From CAILUG01 sp038125665 (GTDB taxonomy: Bacteria > Pseudomonadota > Gammaproteobacteria > Pseudomonadales > Pseudohongiellaceae), in NCBI GenBank assembly GCA_038125665.1, contig JAYPEI010000001.1, positions 62,001-126,000 of the forward strand: a DNA stretch of 64,000 nt. The letters are read 5' to 3'. This document shows positions 17,304 to 25,857 of the stretch, piece after piece. Numbering within the stretch: position 1 is the first letter of the stretch; each line of letters opens with the position of its first letter. The notes below the pieces were generated by a model, which did not search any database, had not been told where the DNA came from, and worked only from the letters and a program-made list of their open reading frames with translations. A program made the translations under genes and the position numbers.

Positions 17304-18617
17304 CTAGTCTAAAAATGGCGACCAAGCTGGTTCCCTTACATCACCATCATTGACCGGCAATTGAATTTTCACTTTGCCATCAATAGAAACTGCATTCAAA
17401 ACGCCTCTTTCACCCTCTTTAGAGGCATAAAGTATCATGCTGGCATTAGGAGCGATCGTGGGTGATTCGTCAAGATCTGTGTCTGTTAGAATCCTTAATG
17501 TCCCTCTAGAAAGATTCTGTATGGCCAGATGGTATGGGTCTCTAGTGTCGTATCTGTGAATCAAGACCATATTCTCACCATCTGGGAGCATCATGGCTTT
17601 GGCATTATAAGTTCCCTCAAAAGTAACACGCTCTGACCATAATGTTTCTAAGTTAACTTGGTAGATTTGTGGGCGAAAGTTACCCCCTTGCTCAGAGGTA
17701 TAGAGAAGTGATCTTCCATCAGGCATCCAGCTAGGTTCAGTATCCACGGCAAAATGATTCGTCACCTTGGTTAGCGCCTTTGTAAGTAAATCCATCACAT
17801 AAATATCTGGGTTGCCGTCTTTTGATAAAACCATAGCCATTTTACTGCCATCGGGTGACCACTGAGGAGAACCATTGATTCCTTGAAAATTCGTAATCTG
17901 ATCCCTTTGACCCGACTGCAGATCATGAATATAAATTCTAGGCCTGGTAGACTCGAAGCTTACATAAGATATTTTTTGGCCATCAGGAGACCACGTGGGT
18001 GACATGATAGGTTCTGGTGACTCGAGTAAAACCTTCGGACGCCCACCATCCATATCCGCAATATTCAATTGATAGTTAGTCACTGAATCATTGATACGTT
18101 GCGAAGTGACGAAGAGTATCTGGGTAGAAAAAGCGCCTCTCACTCCAGTCACCTTCTCGAATATGGCATCAGCAATTTGATGAGCTATATCACGCAGCTG
18201 AGCTAGATTGCCACTGATAACCTCACCGAGCAGCCTATTTTGACGTGCAACATCGAATAGCTCGTACTGCACTTCGAATAAATCACCGGCTGCTGCCTGA
18301 CTGATTTTACCTACAACCAAATAATCTGCACCTAAAAAGCTCCAGTCACGATAAAAAACCTCACTTTGCTGGTGAGGCAGACTTAGCATGTTACGTTGGT
18401 CAATGGGACTAAATTCCCCACTCATGCGTAAATCACTACTTATCACAGTCGTCACATCCTCAGGCAATACACCAAAGCCCTCCCAGCCAAAGGGGACAAT
18501 GGCAATATCAACGGGGTCATCCACCCCTTGACTAATCTGAATAGTCAGCTGAGCTTGGGCTCCGGCAACGAACAATAGTATGTTTAGGGAGAGCAAAACC
18601 ACGGCTTTGAACTTCAT
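17304..18617 (-). CDS. tolB: Tol-Pal system translocation protein TolB
   Basis: TolB is a periplasmic protein that binds Pal and is controlled by TolA. A cleavable signal peptide ends near AGAQA. The N-terminal domain (about 25-165, with PVDIAIVPFGW) is followed by a six-bladed beta propeller with repeated blades such as SPTWSPDGQKISYVSFE, SPQWSPDGSKMAMVLS and EPSWMPDGRSLLYTSE. The 437-residue length is standard. The start overlaps the stop of tolA, so the genes are coupled. Confidence 0.97.
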   Translation of the reverse strand: MKFKAVVLLSLNILLFVAGAQAQLTIQISQGVDDPVDIAIVPFGWEGFGVLPEDVTTVISSDLRMSGEFSPIDQRNMLSLPHQQSEVFYRDWSFLGADYLVVGKISQAAAGDLFEVQYELFDVARQNRLLGEVISGNLAQLRDIAHQIADAIFEKVTGVRGAFSTQILFVTSQRINDSVTNYQLNIADMDGGRPKVLLESPEPIMSPTWSPDGQKISYVSFESTRPRIYIHDLQSGQRDQITNFQGINGSPQWSPDGSKMAMVLSKDGNPDIYVMDLLTKALTKVTNHFAVDTEPSWMPDGRSLLYTSEQGGNFRPQIYQVNLETLWSERVTFEGTYNAKAMMLPDGENMVLIHRYDTRDPYHLAIQNLSRGTLRILTDTDLDESPTIAPNASMILYASKEGERGVLNAVSIDGKVKIQLPVNDGDVREPAWSPFLD

Positions 18618-19414
18618 CGCAACAAATCCTCGGGTTTAAATAACAAATTAAAGCGTCTGAAATTCCTTTCATAAATAGCATTAGGTAAATCTCTTAATTC
18701 TTGCAAATCACCCACTCTCGCGACTGCTTGCAATACAGAACTATCGAATAAAGTATCGCCACTTGACTGAAGAATACTATAACTAGTTATATCTCCGATG
18801 GGAGTAGTACGAATTTCTACTAAAGCAGCCATTCCATTACGAGCTGAAGGAGGTATCACCCAGTTTTGCTGAATTAATTGTCTGATGATCGCCATATACT
18901 GACCCACAAGCTCGTTATCTACTTGCCTATTGTTGTTCGCCTGCATTTCTAAAGCTTTACGATCTTCTTCAGCTTTCTGTAAGGCTTGCTCACGACGACG
19001 TTCATCGTTAGCAGCTTGTTGCTTTGCTCTATTCTCTTGCTCTCTAATCCGTGCCTGTCTTGCTTCCTCAGCCTTAGCACTTTCTTTACGAGCTTGTTCT
19101 GCTTTGTTTTCTTGTTCAGCCTCCATTTTTTTTTGTTCATCTGCCTTACGTCTAGCTTCTTGTTCTCTCGCCAGTTTTTGTTCACGCTCGCGCTCTTGAC
19201 GGGCTTCATTCTGCCTAGTTATGTTCTCTAAGCGACGCAATTTTTGGGGGTTATCTTTAACTGTCGCAACAGGCATGCTGACAGTTTCAATTTTCAAGGT
19301 ATTATCCGGAGCAAAATCTCGTTCCACCATAAACCAAAATAAACTGGCATGCATAAAGACTGCGAGCATAACAGCCGGAGGATAGCCTTGATGTTTCAGT
19401 AAAAAGGGCAACAT
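18614..19414 (-). CDS. tolA: Tol-Pal system protein TolA
   Basis: TolA spans the periplasm and transmits energy from TolQR to the outer membrane. One N-terminal membrane helix (PAVMLAVFMHASLFWFM) is followed by a long charged helical domain rich in Glu, Lys, Ala, Arg and Gln (about residues 55-155), then a C-terminal globular domain with MAIIRQLIQQNW and LVEIRTTPIGDITSY. The repetitive composition of the middle produces long antisense frames that are not genes. The stop overlaps tolB. Confidence 0.94.
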   Translation of the reverse strand: MLPFLLKHQGYPPAVMLAVFMHASLFWFMVERDFAPDNTLKIETVSMPVATVKDNPQKLRRLENITRQNEARQEREREQKLAREQEARRKADEQKKMEAEQENKAEQARKESAKAEEARQARIREQENRAKQQAANDERRREQALQKAEEDRKALEMQANNNRQVDNELVGQYMAIIRQLIQQNWVIPPSARNGMAALVEIRTTPIGDITSYSILQSSGDTLFDSSVLQAVARVGDLQELRDLPNAIYERNFRRFNLLFKPEDLLR

Positions 19415-19433
19415 AACTGTTGCGCTACCCTCC

Positions 19434-19880
19434 TTAATTAATGTTTATTTCAAGAGGCTGGGTGACTAGGAGCACGTTGGGCACTCCAGCACTTTCCAAG
19501 GTGCTCATTAGTTCCATTACCTTACTGTAATTGTTTGCTCCATCAGCTTCCAAGTAGACAGGCACTGATGGATTCTGAGCCATTATTTTATTGACCATAT
19601 CCCTAATCTGCCCTAGTTGGACTGCTGGTGGATCCTCATCTGTTTCTTTACCCAAAGAGATGAAATACTGACCCTCGGCATCAATTGAAACCACCAAAGT
19701 GAGTTGATCATTGTCTTCGACTAACTTCGCGTCGGTTTTTGGTAAATCAACTTTCACACCTTGAGTAATCAGAGGTGCGGTCACCATGAACACAATTAGT
19801 AACACAAGCATAACGTCAATGAGTGGAACAACATTGATTTCCCCCATCAATTTCCTTTTTGGACGCCTGACTTGCTTCAT
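19434..19880 (-). CDS. tolR: Tol-Pal system protein TolR
   Basis: TolR, of the ExbD/TolR family, pairs with TolQ as the proton-driven motor. It has a basic cytoplasmic start, the membrane helix VVPLIDVMLVLLIVFMV with its essential proton-path Asp, and a periplasmic domain with VYLEADGANNYSKVMELM. At 148 residues it is complete. It lies 2 bases downstream of tolQ and 19 bases upstream of tolA. Confidence 0.96.
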   Translation of the reverse strand: MKQVRRPKRKLMGEINVVPLIDVMLVLLIVFMVTAPLITQGVKVDLPKTDAKLVEDNDQLTLVVSIDAEGQYFISLGKETDEDPPAVQLGQIRDMVNKIMAQNPSVPVYLEADGANNYSKVMELMSTLESAGVPNVLLVTQPLEININ

Positions 19881-19882
19881 TT

Positions 19883-20593
19883 CTAGTCATCCTCACGATT
19901 CGCGGGACGACGAGTGTGTGCCTGACGATGTAAAATGCTGGAAAATTCATCTAGAAAAGTATAGTAGCCATGTACCAGTCCATCGACTTTTGCTGCAAAG
20001 CGATTATAGGCAAGAACCGCAGGGATAGCCGCAAAAAGCCCCATTGCCGTTGCAACAAGAGCCTCAGCAATACCAGGTGCTACTACGGCCAGTGATGCTT
20101 GACTTTGGCTGGCAAGACCAATAAAAGAGTGCATAATGCCCCACACAGTACCAAAAAGACCAATATACGGGGAAACAGATGAAACCGTAGCCAGCATTGG
20201 CAAATGCTTTTCCAATACTTTTTCCTCACGGGCTAGGGCCACACGCATGGCACGCTGTGCCCCCTCCATCACTGCATCAGATTCTATCCCGGGTTGTTGA
20301 CGTAGCCGTGTAAACTCTTTGAAACCTGAACGAAAAAGGTTCTCCATGCCTATCCATGCAGAGGAACCTTTCTGCCTCGAAGTCCCCTCCCGAAAAAGCT
20401 GACTTAAGTCTACACCTGACCAAAAGCGCTTTTCGAAACCATTCATCTCCTGCTCCGCATCAGCAATAACAAGCCACTTTTGTACAATCAGCACCCACGA
20501 CAACACTGAAAGTGAAAGTAGCATCAGCATAACAAGCTGAACTACCCAAGTCGCTCCCGTGATTAGACTCCATAAACTTAATTCACCATTCAT
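19883..20593 (-). CDS. tolQ: Tol-Pal system motor protein TolQ
   Basis: TolQ, of the ExbB/MotA family, forms the proton channel with TolR. Three membrane helices are visible: near residues 15-38, PYIGLFGTVWGIMHSFIGL (about 140-165), and LVATAMGLFAAIPAVLAYN (about 175-200). The start codon overlaps the ruvB stop (ATGA). The gene ybgC, which usually lies between ruvB and tolQ, is missing here. Confidence 0.96.
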   Translation of the reverse strand: MNGELSLWSLITGATWVVQLVMLMLLSLSVLSWVLIVQKWLVIADAEQEMNGFEKRFWSGVDLSQLFREGTSRQKGSSAWIGMENLFRSGFKEFTRLRQQPGIESDAVMEGAQRAMRVALAREEKVLEKHLPMLATVSSVSPYIGLFGTVWGIMHSFIGLASQSQASLAVVAPGIAEALVATAMGLFAAIPAVLAYNRFAAKVDGLVHGYYTFLDEFSSILHRQAHTRRPANREDD

Positions 20594-21702
20594 GATGCGT
20601 TACCTTCTTTCTCGTTAGCAGTCTTGTCATCCTTCTTTTCTCTTATTGAAACCGTGTTTGTAAAAAGATCATCTGTGGCGGTAACAGCTTTTAAACCAAA
20701 GTAGCTCCAAGCAGATTGCGTTGCCATTCTGCCTCGAGGTGTGCGTTGAATGAACCCTTGCTGTATCAGATAGGGCTCCAATACATCTTCAATGGTTCCT
20801 CTTTCCTCACTGATGGCAGCAGCTAAACTTTCAACACCAACTGGTCCACCATCAAATTTTTCTAGGATTGTCAAAAGCAAACGTCGGTCTAAATGATCAA
20901 AGCCATTTTTATCGACACTTAACATTTCTAAGGCTTGTCCAGCCAGTTCAGCAGTAACTCTACCATCGCCACGCACTTCACAATAATCTCTCACACGTCT
21001 TAGAAGTCTATTTGCTATCCGAGGAGTTCCCCTGGCTCTAGAGGCGATTTCAAGCGCACCATAATGGTCACAATCAGTATGAAGAATGCTGGCTGCACGC
21101 TTCACGATAGTGGTCAATTGATCGACTGAATAAAACTCTAGCCTTTGAACAATTCCAAAACGATCACGAAGCGGGGAGGTTAGTAATCCGGCCCTAGTGG
21201 TTGCACCCACAAGTGTAAAATGAGGTAAATCTATCTTTAAGGATCTTGCGGCAGGACCTTCTCCAATCATAATATCTAACTGATAGTCCTCCATGGCTGG
21301 GTATAGAACCTCCTCTATTGAAGGGGAAAGACGATGTATCTCATCGATAAAAAGTACATCCCCCTCTTCCAAGTTAGTTAGCATGGCTGCTAAGTCACCT
21401 GCTTTTTCAAGTACTGGGCCAGATGTTGACTTGATAGTGCTTCCCATCTCGTTAGCAATAATGTTACTGAGGGTGGTTTTCCCCAGGCCAGGCGGACCAA
21501 AAATCAAGGTATGGTCAAGTGCATCCCCACGCTTCCGTGCGGCATCTATAAATATCCCCAACTGTGTTTTAACACTTTCCTGACCAATATAGTCTTTGAG
21601 CAAAGCCGGTCTGATAGCGCGATCATAATGTTCATCGCGATGATTTTCCTTAGGTGACATTAGACGATTGTCTTCTTGCTCTTGCATGACTATTGTTGCC
21701 AT
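20590..21702 (-). CDS. ruvB: Holliday junction branch migration helicase RuvB
   Basis: RuvB is the hexameric AAA+ motor that drives branch migration with RuvA. Motifs are Walker A GPPGLGKTT, Walker B DEIHRL, sensor 1 VGATTRAGLL, and the C-terminal winged helix with RTPRGR. The N-terminal DYIGQESVKTQL is the conserved start of the AAA domain. The start could be any of three in-frame ATGs (21702, 21687 or 21660). A 24-residue charged C-terminal tail beyond the winged helix is extra. It lies 64 bases downstream of ruvA. Confidence 0.97.
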   Translation of the reverse strand: MATIVMQEQEDNRLMSPKENHRDEHYDRAIRPALLKDYIGQESVKTQLGIFIDAARKRGDALDHTLIFGPPGLGKTTLSNIIANEMGSTIKSTSGPVLEKAGDLAAMLTNLEEGDVLFIDEIHRLSPSIEEVLYPAMEDYQLDIMIGEGPAARSLKIDLPHFTLVGATTRAGLLTSPLRDRFGIVQRLEFYSVDQLTTIVKRAASILHTDCDHYGALEIASRARGTPRIANRLLRRVRDYCEVRGDGRVTAELAGQALEMLSVDKNGFDHLDRRLLLTILEKFDGGPVGVESLAAAISEERGTIEDVLEPYLIQQGFIQRTPRGRMATQSAWSYFGLKAVTATDDLFTNTVSIREKKDDKTANEKEGNAS

Positions 21703-21766
21703 ATCGCTAGCTGTTTCTCTACTCTAACACGGACACAGCAAAGCTTTCCAATGAAGTTTGAAGGAT

Positions 21767-22390
21767 CTATCTTTTTCCCATCAGTCTAAGTGTCTCACGC
21801 AAAAGTTGCTCTGTAGAAAGTATGCCGGCAGAGTTTTCAAGTTTAGAGAGCGCTTCAGACAGTGCTTTGGCCACTTCTTGAGGTTTGTAACCAAGGGAAG
21901 CAAGCGCTGTCTCAGCTTCTTGTAGGATTTTACCTTGTGAGTTGGCTTGAGCACTTTTCTGTCCTGGTAATGGAGAAGTGTCCTCCCAGTCTCTCAGGCG
22001 ATCTCGCATTTCAATAATTAGACGCTCAGCAGTCTTACGGCCAACTCCCGGCAACTTCAGTAAGGTATTGCTATCATTCTGGGCAACACACAGGGAGAAC
22101 TGAGCACCATCCATAACCGAAAGAATACTCAAAGCGAGTTTTGGTCCTATACCATTCACTTTGATTAATAAGCGAAAGAGACGACGGTCCTGCTCAGCCA
22201 TAAATCCAAATAAAAGATGAGCGTCTTCCCGTACAACTAGATGTGTATACAGTACTAAATCTTCCCCAGCCTCTGGCAACTCTACCAATGTCCCCTGAGG
22301 CACCTCAACCTCATAACCCACCCCTCCGACATCGATGAGGACGTGAGCATCAATGTGTTTGACTAGTTTTCCAGTGAGCTGACCTATCAC
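21767..22390 (-). CDS. ruvA: Holliday junction DNA helicase subunit RuvA
   Basis: RuvA binds the four-way junction and loads RuvB. The OB-fold N-terminus (MIGQLTGKLVKHIDAHVLID), helix-hairpin-helix pairs (LIKVNGIGPKLALSIL and LLKLPGVGRKTAERLIIEMRDRL), and the C-terminal three-helix domain contacting RuvB (ALASLGYKPQEVAKAL) are all present. The length of 207 residues is standard. It is 24 bases downstream of ruvC. Confidence 0.97.
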   Translation of the reverse strand: MIGQLTGKLVKHIDAHVLIDVGGVGYEVEVPQGTLVELPEAGEDLVLYTHLVVREDAHLLFGFMAEQDRRLFRLLIKVNGIGPKLALSILSVMDGAQFSLCVAQNDSNTLLKLPGVGRKTAERLIIEMRDRLRDWEDTSPLPGQKSAQANSQGKILQEAETALASLGYKPQEVAKALSEALSKLENSAGILSTEQLLRETLRLMGKR

Positions 22391-22414
22391 TTGTTACTTC
22401 CTTACTGTTATTTG

Positions 22415-22933
22415 TCAGGATATCCGACCACGTCTACTACTACGGGCTCCAGAAAGCTTAATCAGAGTATCAGTGGTATGAGCATGACAGATTGCCACAG
22501 CTAAAGCATCAGCCGCATCTTGGGGAGGTGTGGATTTCAACTTAAGTAATAAGCTAACCATATGTTGCATTTGTTTTTTATCTGCTGCACCGGAGCCTGT
22601 GATAGCCTGTTTTATCTTTCGAGTAGCGTATTCGAAAAAAGGCAACTCAGCATTAGCACAGGCTACCATAGCTGCACCTCTGGCCTGTCCTAGCTTTATC
22701 GCTGAAGCTGCACTCTTACCGACGAATATCTCCTCTATCACCACTTGAGAAGGATTATACAATGCAATTAGCTGAGAAATTTCTTGATAAATAGTTCTCA
22801 GACGCTGATCAAAGTCTAGAGTCTCTATGCGAATGACTCCCATTGCAACAAAACTCAAGTGACTTCCTCTTGCATCGATCAGGCCATATCCGCAAGCACG
22901 TGAACCTGGATCAATACCAAGAATAACAGCCAT
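22415..22933 (-). CDS. ruvC: Crossover junction endodeoxyribonuclease RuvC
   Basis: RuvC cuts Holliday junctions symmetrically. The protein begins MAVILGIDPGSRACGYG with the first catalytic Asp; VVIEEIFVGKSAASAIKLGQ holds the catalytic Glu region and PPQDAADALAVAICHA the final acidic pair. The ATG at 22933 is chosen because conservation starts there; the open frame runs 50 codons further into aspS and is not coding. It starts 4 bases after the aspS stop, whereas many relatives have yebC between these genes. Confidence 0.97.
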   Translation of the reverse strand: MAVILGIDPGSRACGYGLIDARGSHLSFVAMGVIRIETLDFDQRLRTIYQEISQLIALYNPSQVVIEEIFVGKSAASAIKLGQARGAAMVACANAELPFFEYATRKIKQAITGSGAADKKQMQHMVSLLLKLKSTPPQDAADALAVAICHAHTTDTLIKLSGARSSRRGRIS

Positions 22934-22937
22934 AAAA

Positions 22938-24716
22938 TTAAGACTGAGATTGAGGCTGCTCACGCAACCTGATATGCAGTTCACGCAGTTGAGCTGACCC
23001 AACTGTACCTGGAGCATCGGTGAGAGGACAAGCCGCTGATTGAGTTTTTGGGAACGCAATAACATCGCGTATGGATTGTGCACTTGTCATCATCATGACG
23101 ATACGGTCCAAACCGAAGGCCAAACCTCCGTGCGGAGGAGCACCATAACGTAATGCATTCAAAAGATGAGAAAATTTTTCTTGGGCTTCCTCTTTGCCTA
23201 TTCCCAACAGACGAAAGACCGTCTGTTGCATATCTAAACGATTGATACGAATTGAACCTCCGCCAAGCTCCGTACCATTTAATACCATATCGTAAGCTCG
23301 AGATAGCGCTTTGAGTGGTTCTGCCTGCAATTCCTCTGGAGAACAAGAGGGTGCCGTGAAAGGATGATGAACTGATGTGAGATTGCCCTCTTTATCCTGC
23401 TCAAACATTGGAAAGTCGACGATCCAAAGGGGCGCCCAAGTAGTTGTGAGCATATCAAGATCTAGACCAACCTTGACACGCAAAGCAGCCATCGACTCAT
23501 TAACCACTTTAGCCTTGTCAGCACCAAAGAAAATCAAATCCCCAGTTTGAGCGTCCAAACGCTGAAGCATAGACTTAATGACGGCTTCGGGTAGGAACTT
23601 CACTATCGGAGATTGCAGTCCTTCTAAGCCTGCCTTCATGTCGTTAACTTTTATCCATGCTAGGCCTTTGGCTCCATAGTTAGCCACGTAGCCGGTATAA
23701 GCATCAATTTGCTTACGCGAAAGTTTCTCCCCACCTGTTGGAACTCGGAGAGCAACAACACGAGAGTCTGAATCATTGGCGGGAGCATTGAATACTTTGA
23801 ACTCAACTTCTCGTAATAGGTCATCCACATCAACCAATTCTAATGGAATACGCAAATCAGGACGATCAATTCCAAAGCGTTTGATAGCTTCTGCATAAGT
23901 CATTCGAGGAAAAGCCTCTAAATCCACATCAAGATGCTTCTTAAAAACTAATCGCATCATGTTCTCTGTTAAAGTCATGATTTGTCCTTCGTCCATGAAG
24001 GAAGTTTCGAGATCGATTTGGGTGAACTCTGGCTGACGGTCTGCTCGTAAATCTTCGTCACGGAAACATTTAGCAATCTGGTAGTAGCGATCTATACCAG
24101 CGACCATCAGTAGTTGTTTATATAACTGAGGGGACTGGGGTAAGGCAAAAAAGGAACCAGGGTGAGTTCGACTGGGGACTAGATAATCTCTTGCACCCTC
24201 AGGAGTAGCCCGCCCAAGTATTGGGGTTTCTATATCCAGAAAGCCGTGTTCATCAAGAAAATTACGTACAGTGGAGCTTATCTGGGAGCGCATTCTCAGG
24301 CGACGCAGCATTTCAGGACGACGTAAATCAACAAAACGATTTCGCAAGCGTATATCTTCACTCACTGTACTGTGTTCATCCAGTAAGAATGGCGGTGTTT
24401 CCGCTGGGCTAAGGATTGTCAACTCCTTACAGAGTACTTCAATGGCTCCGGATGTCATATCTTTGTTAACAGTACCCGCTGGTCTAGCACGAACTCGGCC
24501 ATCAATTCGTAGAACAAATTCAGAGCGTACATTCTCAGCCAGCTTGAAACTAGCATCTGTATCTGGATCAACAACAACCTGAGAAATCCCCTCACGATCA
24601 CGTAAATCTAGGAAAATAACACCACCATGATCTCGTCGACGGTGAACCCAGCCACAGATAGTCACATCTTGGCCGTCAAGTTCTAAAGTTAATTCACCAC
24701 AATAATGACTACGCAT
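22938..24716 (-). CDS. aspS: Aspartyl-tRNA synthetase
   Basis: A 592-residue class II synthetase of bacterial type. The N-terminal OB-fold anticodon domain contains GWVHRRRDHGGVIFLDLRDR. The catalytic core has QSPQLYKQLLM, FRDEDLRADRQPEFTQIDLE (motif 2 and flank) and GLAFGLDRIVM (motif 3). The inserted GAD domain spans about residues 290-420. Bacteria lacking AsnRS sometimes use a non-discriminating form; which applies here cannot be decided from sequence alone. It is the first gene of the aspS-ruvCAB-tol run. Confidence 0.97.
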   Translation of the reverse strand: MRSHYCGELTLELDGQDVTICGWVHRRRDHGGVIFLDLRDREGISQVVVDPDTDASFKLAENVRSEFVLRIDGRVRARPAGTVNKDMTSGAIEVLCKELTILSPAETPPFLLDEHSTVSEDIRLRNRFVDLRRPEMLRRLRMRSQISSTVRNFLDEHGFLDIETPILGRATPEGARDYLVPSRTHPGSFFALPQSPQLYKQLLMVAGIDRYYQIAKCFRDEDLRADRQPEFTQIDLETSFMDEGQIMTLTENMMRLVFKKHLDVDLEAFPRMTYAEAIKRFGIDRPDLRIPLELVDVDDLLREVEFKVFNAPANDSDSRVVALRVPTGGEKLSRKQIDAYTGYVANYGAKGLAWIKVNDMKAGLEGLQSPIVKFLPEAVIKSMLQRLDAQTGDLIFFGADKAKVVNESMAALRVKVGLDLDMLTTTWAPLWIVDFPMFEQDKEGNLTSVHHPFTAPSCSPEELQAEPLKALSRAYDMVLNGTELGGGSIRINRLDMQQTVFRLLGIGKEEAQEKFSHLLNALRYGAPPHGGLAFGLDRIVMMMTSAQSIRDVIAFPKTQSAACPLTDAPGTVGSAQLRELHIRLREQPQSQS

Positions 24717-24921
24717 AGTATTCCCTAAGCTCTTAATTGAAATGTTTAAATTGTTATAAGACTTTTTTAAAGTTATTTTTTTCCGCTTAACACATTTGGA
24801 CAGTTTAATCTTCCCTTGGCTTCTTAGATGCTATTTAACTAGAAATTTCAGCATGATTATCTAGATAGACAGCTAGTTCGCAAATAGAGCTTTGACCATA
24901 TTTACAGATTAAAGCGTGTTT

Positions 24922-25146
24922 TTAATTTTCAGAAGAGGTTTGTGCTGTATCGTTTTTATTATTACCTTTTTTAAAATCCGTCTCGTACCAACCATCTCCT
25001 TTTAGACGAAAACTGCTTGCAGAGACTTGCTTTACAAGCGTAGCTTCACCGCATTTCTCACACACGGTTAAGGCCACTTCGCTGATCTTTTGTAACTTTT
25101 CGGTAACATCATGACAATTGTTACAGCAATATTCATAAATTGGCAT
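24922..25146 (-). CDS. FmdB family zinc-ribbon protein
   Basis: A 74-residue protein with MPIYEYCCNNCHDVTEKLQ and CEKCGEATLVKQVS, the CxxC...CxxC zinc ribbon of the FmdB (CxxC_CxxC_SSSS) family. The conserved ending FRLKGDGWYETDFK fits. These small proteins are frequently found upstream of aspS in gammaproteobacteria, which is the situation here (205-base gap). Their function is unknown, possibly regulatory. Confidence 0.9.
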   Translation of the reverse strand: MPIYEYCCNNCHDVTEKLQKISEVALTVCEKCGEATLVKQVSASSFRLKGDGWYETDFKKGNNKNDTAQTSSEN

Positions 25147-25436
25147 AGCGGCTAGTCATCCAAAAGTAATAGGGTGGCAGATTATAGCGGAATTTACTAA
25201 AATCTTCAGCTAGAGGGTTCATAGACGTTCACCTAATATTTTTAGGCAAAAGTCTTGCTCATGGCGAATGCTTCCGTTATAAATAAACCTATACGGCTTG
25301 GCATCTTTTTTATCAAGTTATAACAGACAGATTTTTGATATAAGGTTGCCAGCCAAAGTGGCTAGCAGTAAAATTCAAGAATGACCACAAAGGGTAACAT
25401 CCAACATTAACCTACAACAAATAAGAGACATAAAGT

Positions 25437-25790
25437 ATGGCTGGCAAAAATCCTACAAAGAAACTTAGTGCTATCTCCGACAAGTACAGCAAGACTGCGA
25501 TACTTGCTTCCATTTCTGAAGAGACTGGTCTCACCAAAAAAGATGTAAATTCTGTTCTAAACAGCCTGGGTGACCTTATTGAGCGCCATCTAAAAAAGCG
25601 TGGTGCTGGAGAATTTACCTTACCAGGATTATTAAAAATCAAGTCAGTTAAGCGTCCAGCACGCCCTGCTCGCAAAGGTGTTCCTAATCCATTTAAGCCC
25701 GGCGAGCTTATGGACATTCCTAAAAAACCAGCCTCAACTCGTGTGAAAGTACTGCCTTTGAAAAAACTTAAGTCAATGGCTGAAGCATAA
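25437..25790 (+). CDS. HU-family DNA-binding protein
   Basis: A 117-residue basic protein of the HU/IHF superfamily. The helical N-terminal half (ILASISEETGLTKKDVNSVLNSLGDLIERHL) is the dimerisation bundle, and GAGEFTLPGLLKIKSVKRPARPARKGVP corresponds to the beta saddle and DNA-grasping arm. An N-terminal Lys-rich tail and a C-terminal basic extension make it longer than canonical HU (about 90 residues). It is likely a nucleoid protein. It has its own terminator just downstream and precedes proS. Confidence 0.88.
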   Translation: MAGKNPTKKLSAISDKYSKTAILASISEETGLTKKDVNSVLNSLGDLIERHLKKRGAGEFTLPGLLKIKSVKRPARPARKGVPNPFKPGELMDIPKKPASTRVKVLPLKKLKSMAEA

Positions 25791-25811
25791 AACTTAAAAA
25801 TTTCATCATGT

Positions 25812-25838
25812 AAAAGCAGCCTACGGGCTGCTTTTCTC
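25812..25838 (+). terminator. Rho-independent terminator after the HU-like gene
   Basis: A stem AAAAGCAGCC / GGCTGCTTTT with a 4-base loop is followed by CTCTTTCT. It lies 22 bases after the HU-like stop and 20 bases before proS, so proS probably needs a separate promoter or read-through. Confidence 0.85.
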
Positions 25839-25857
25839 TTTCTGAGATAAAGAAATC

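Noticed and set aside
18930..19231. Open frames antisense to and in other frames of tolA
   Set aside because: They mirror the repetitive Lys/Glu/Ala/Arg region of TolA and show low-complexity Ser/Cys/Leu products without ribosome sites.
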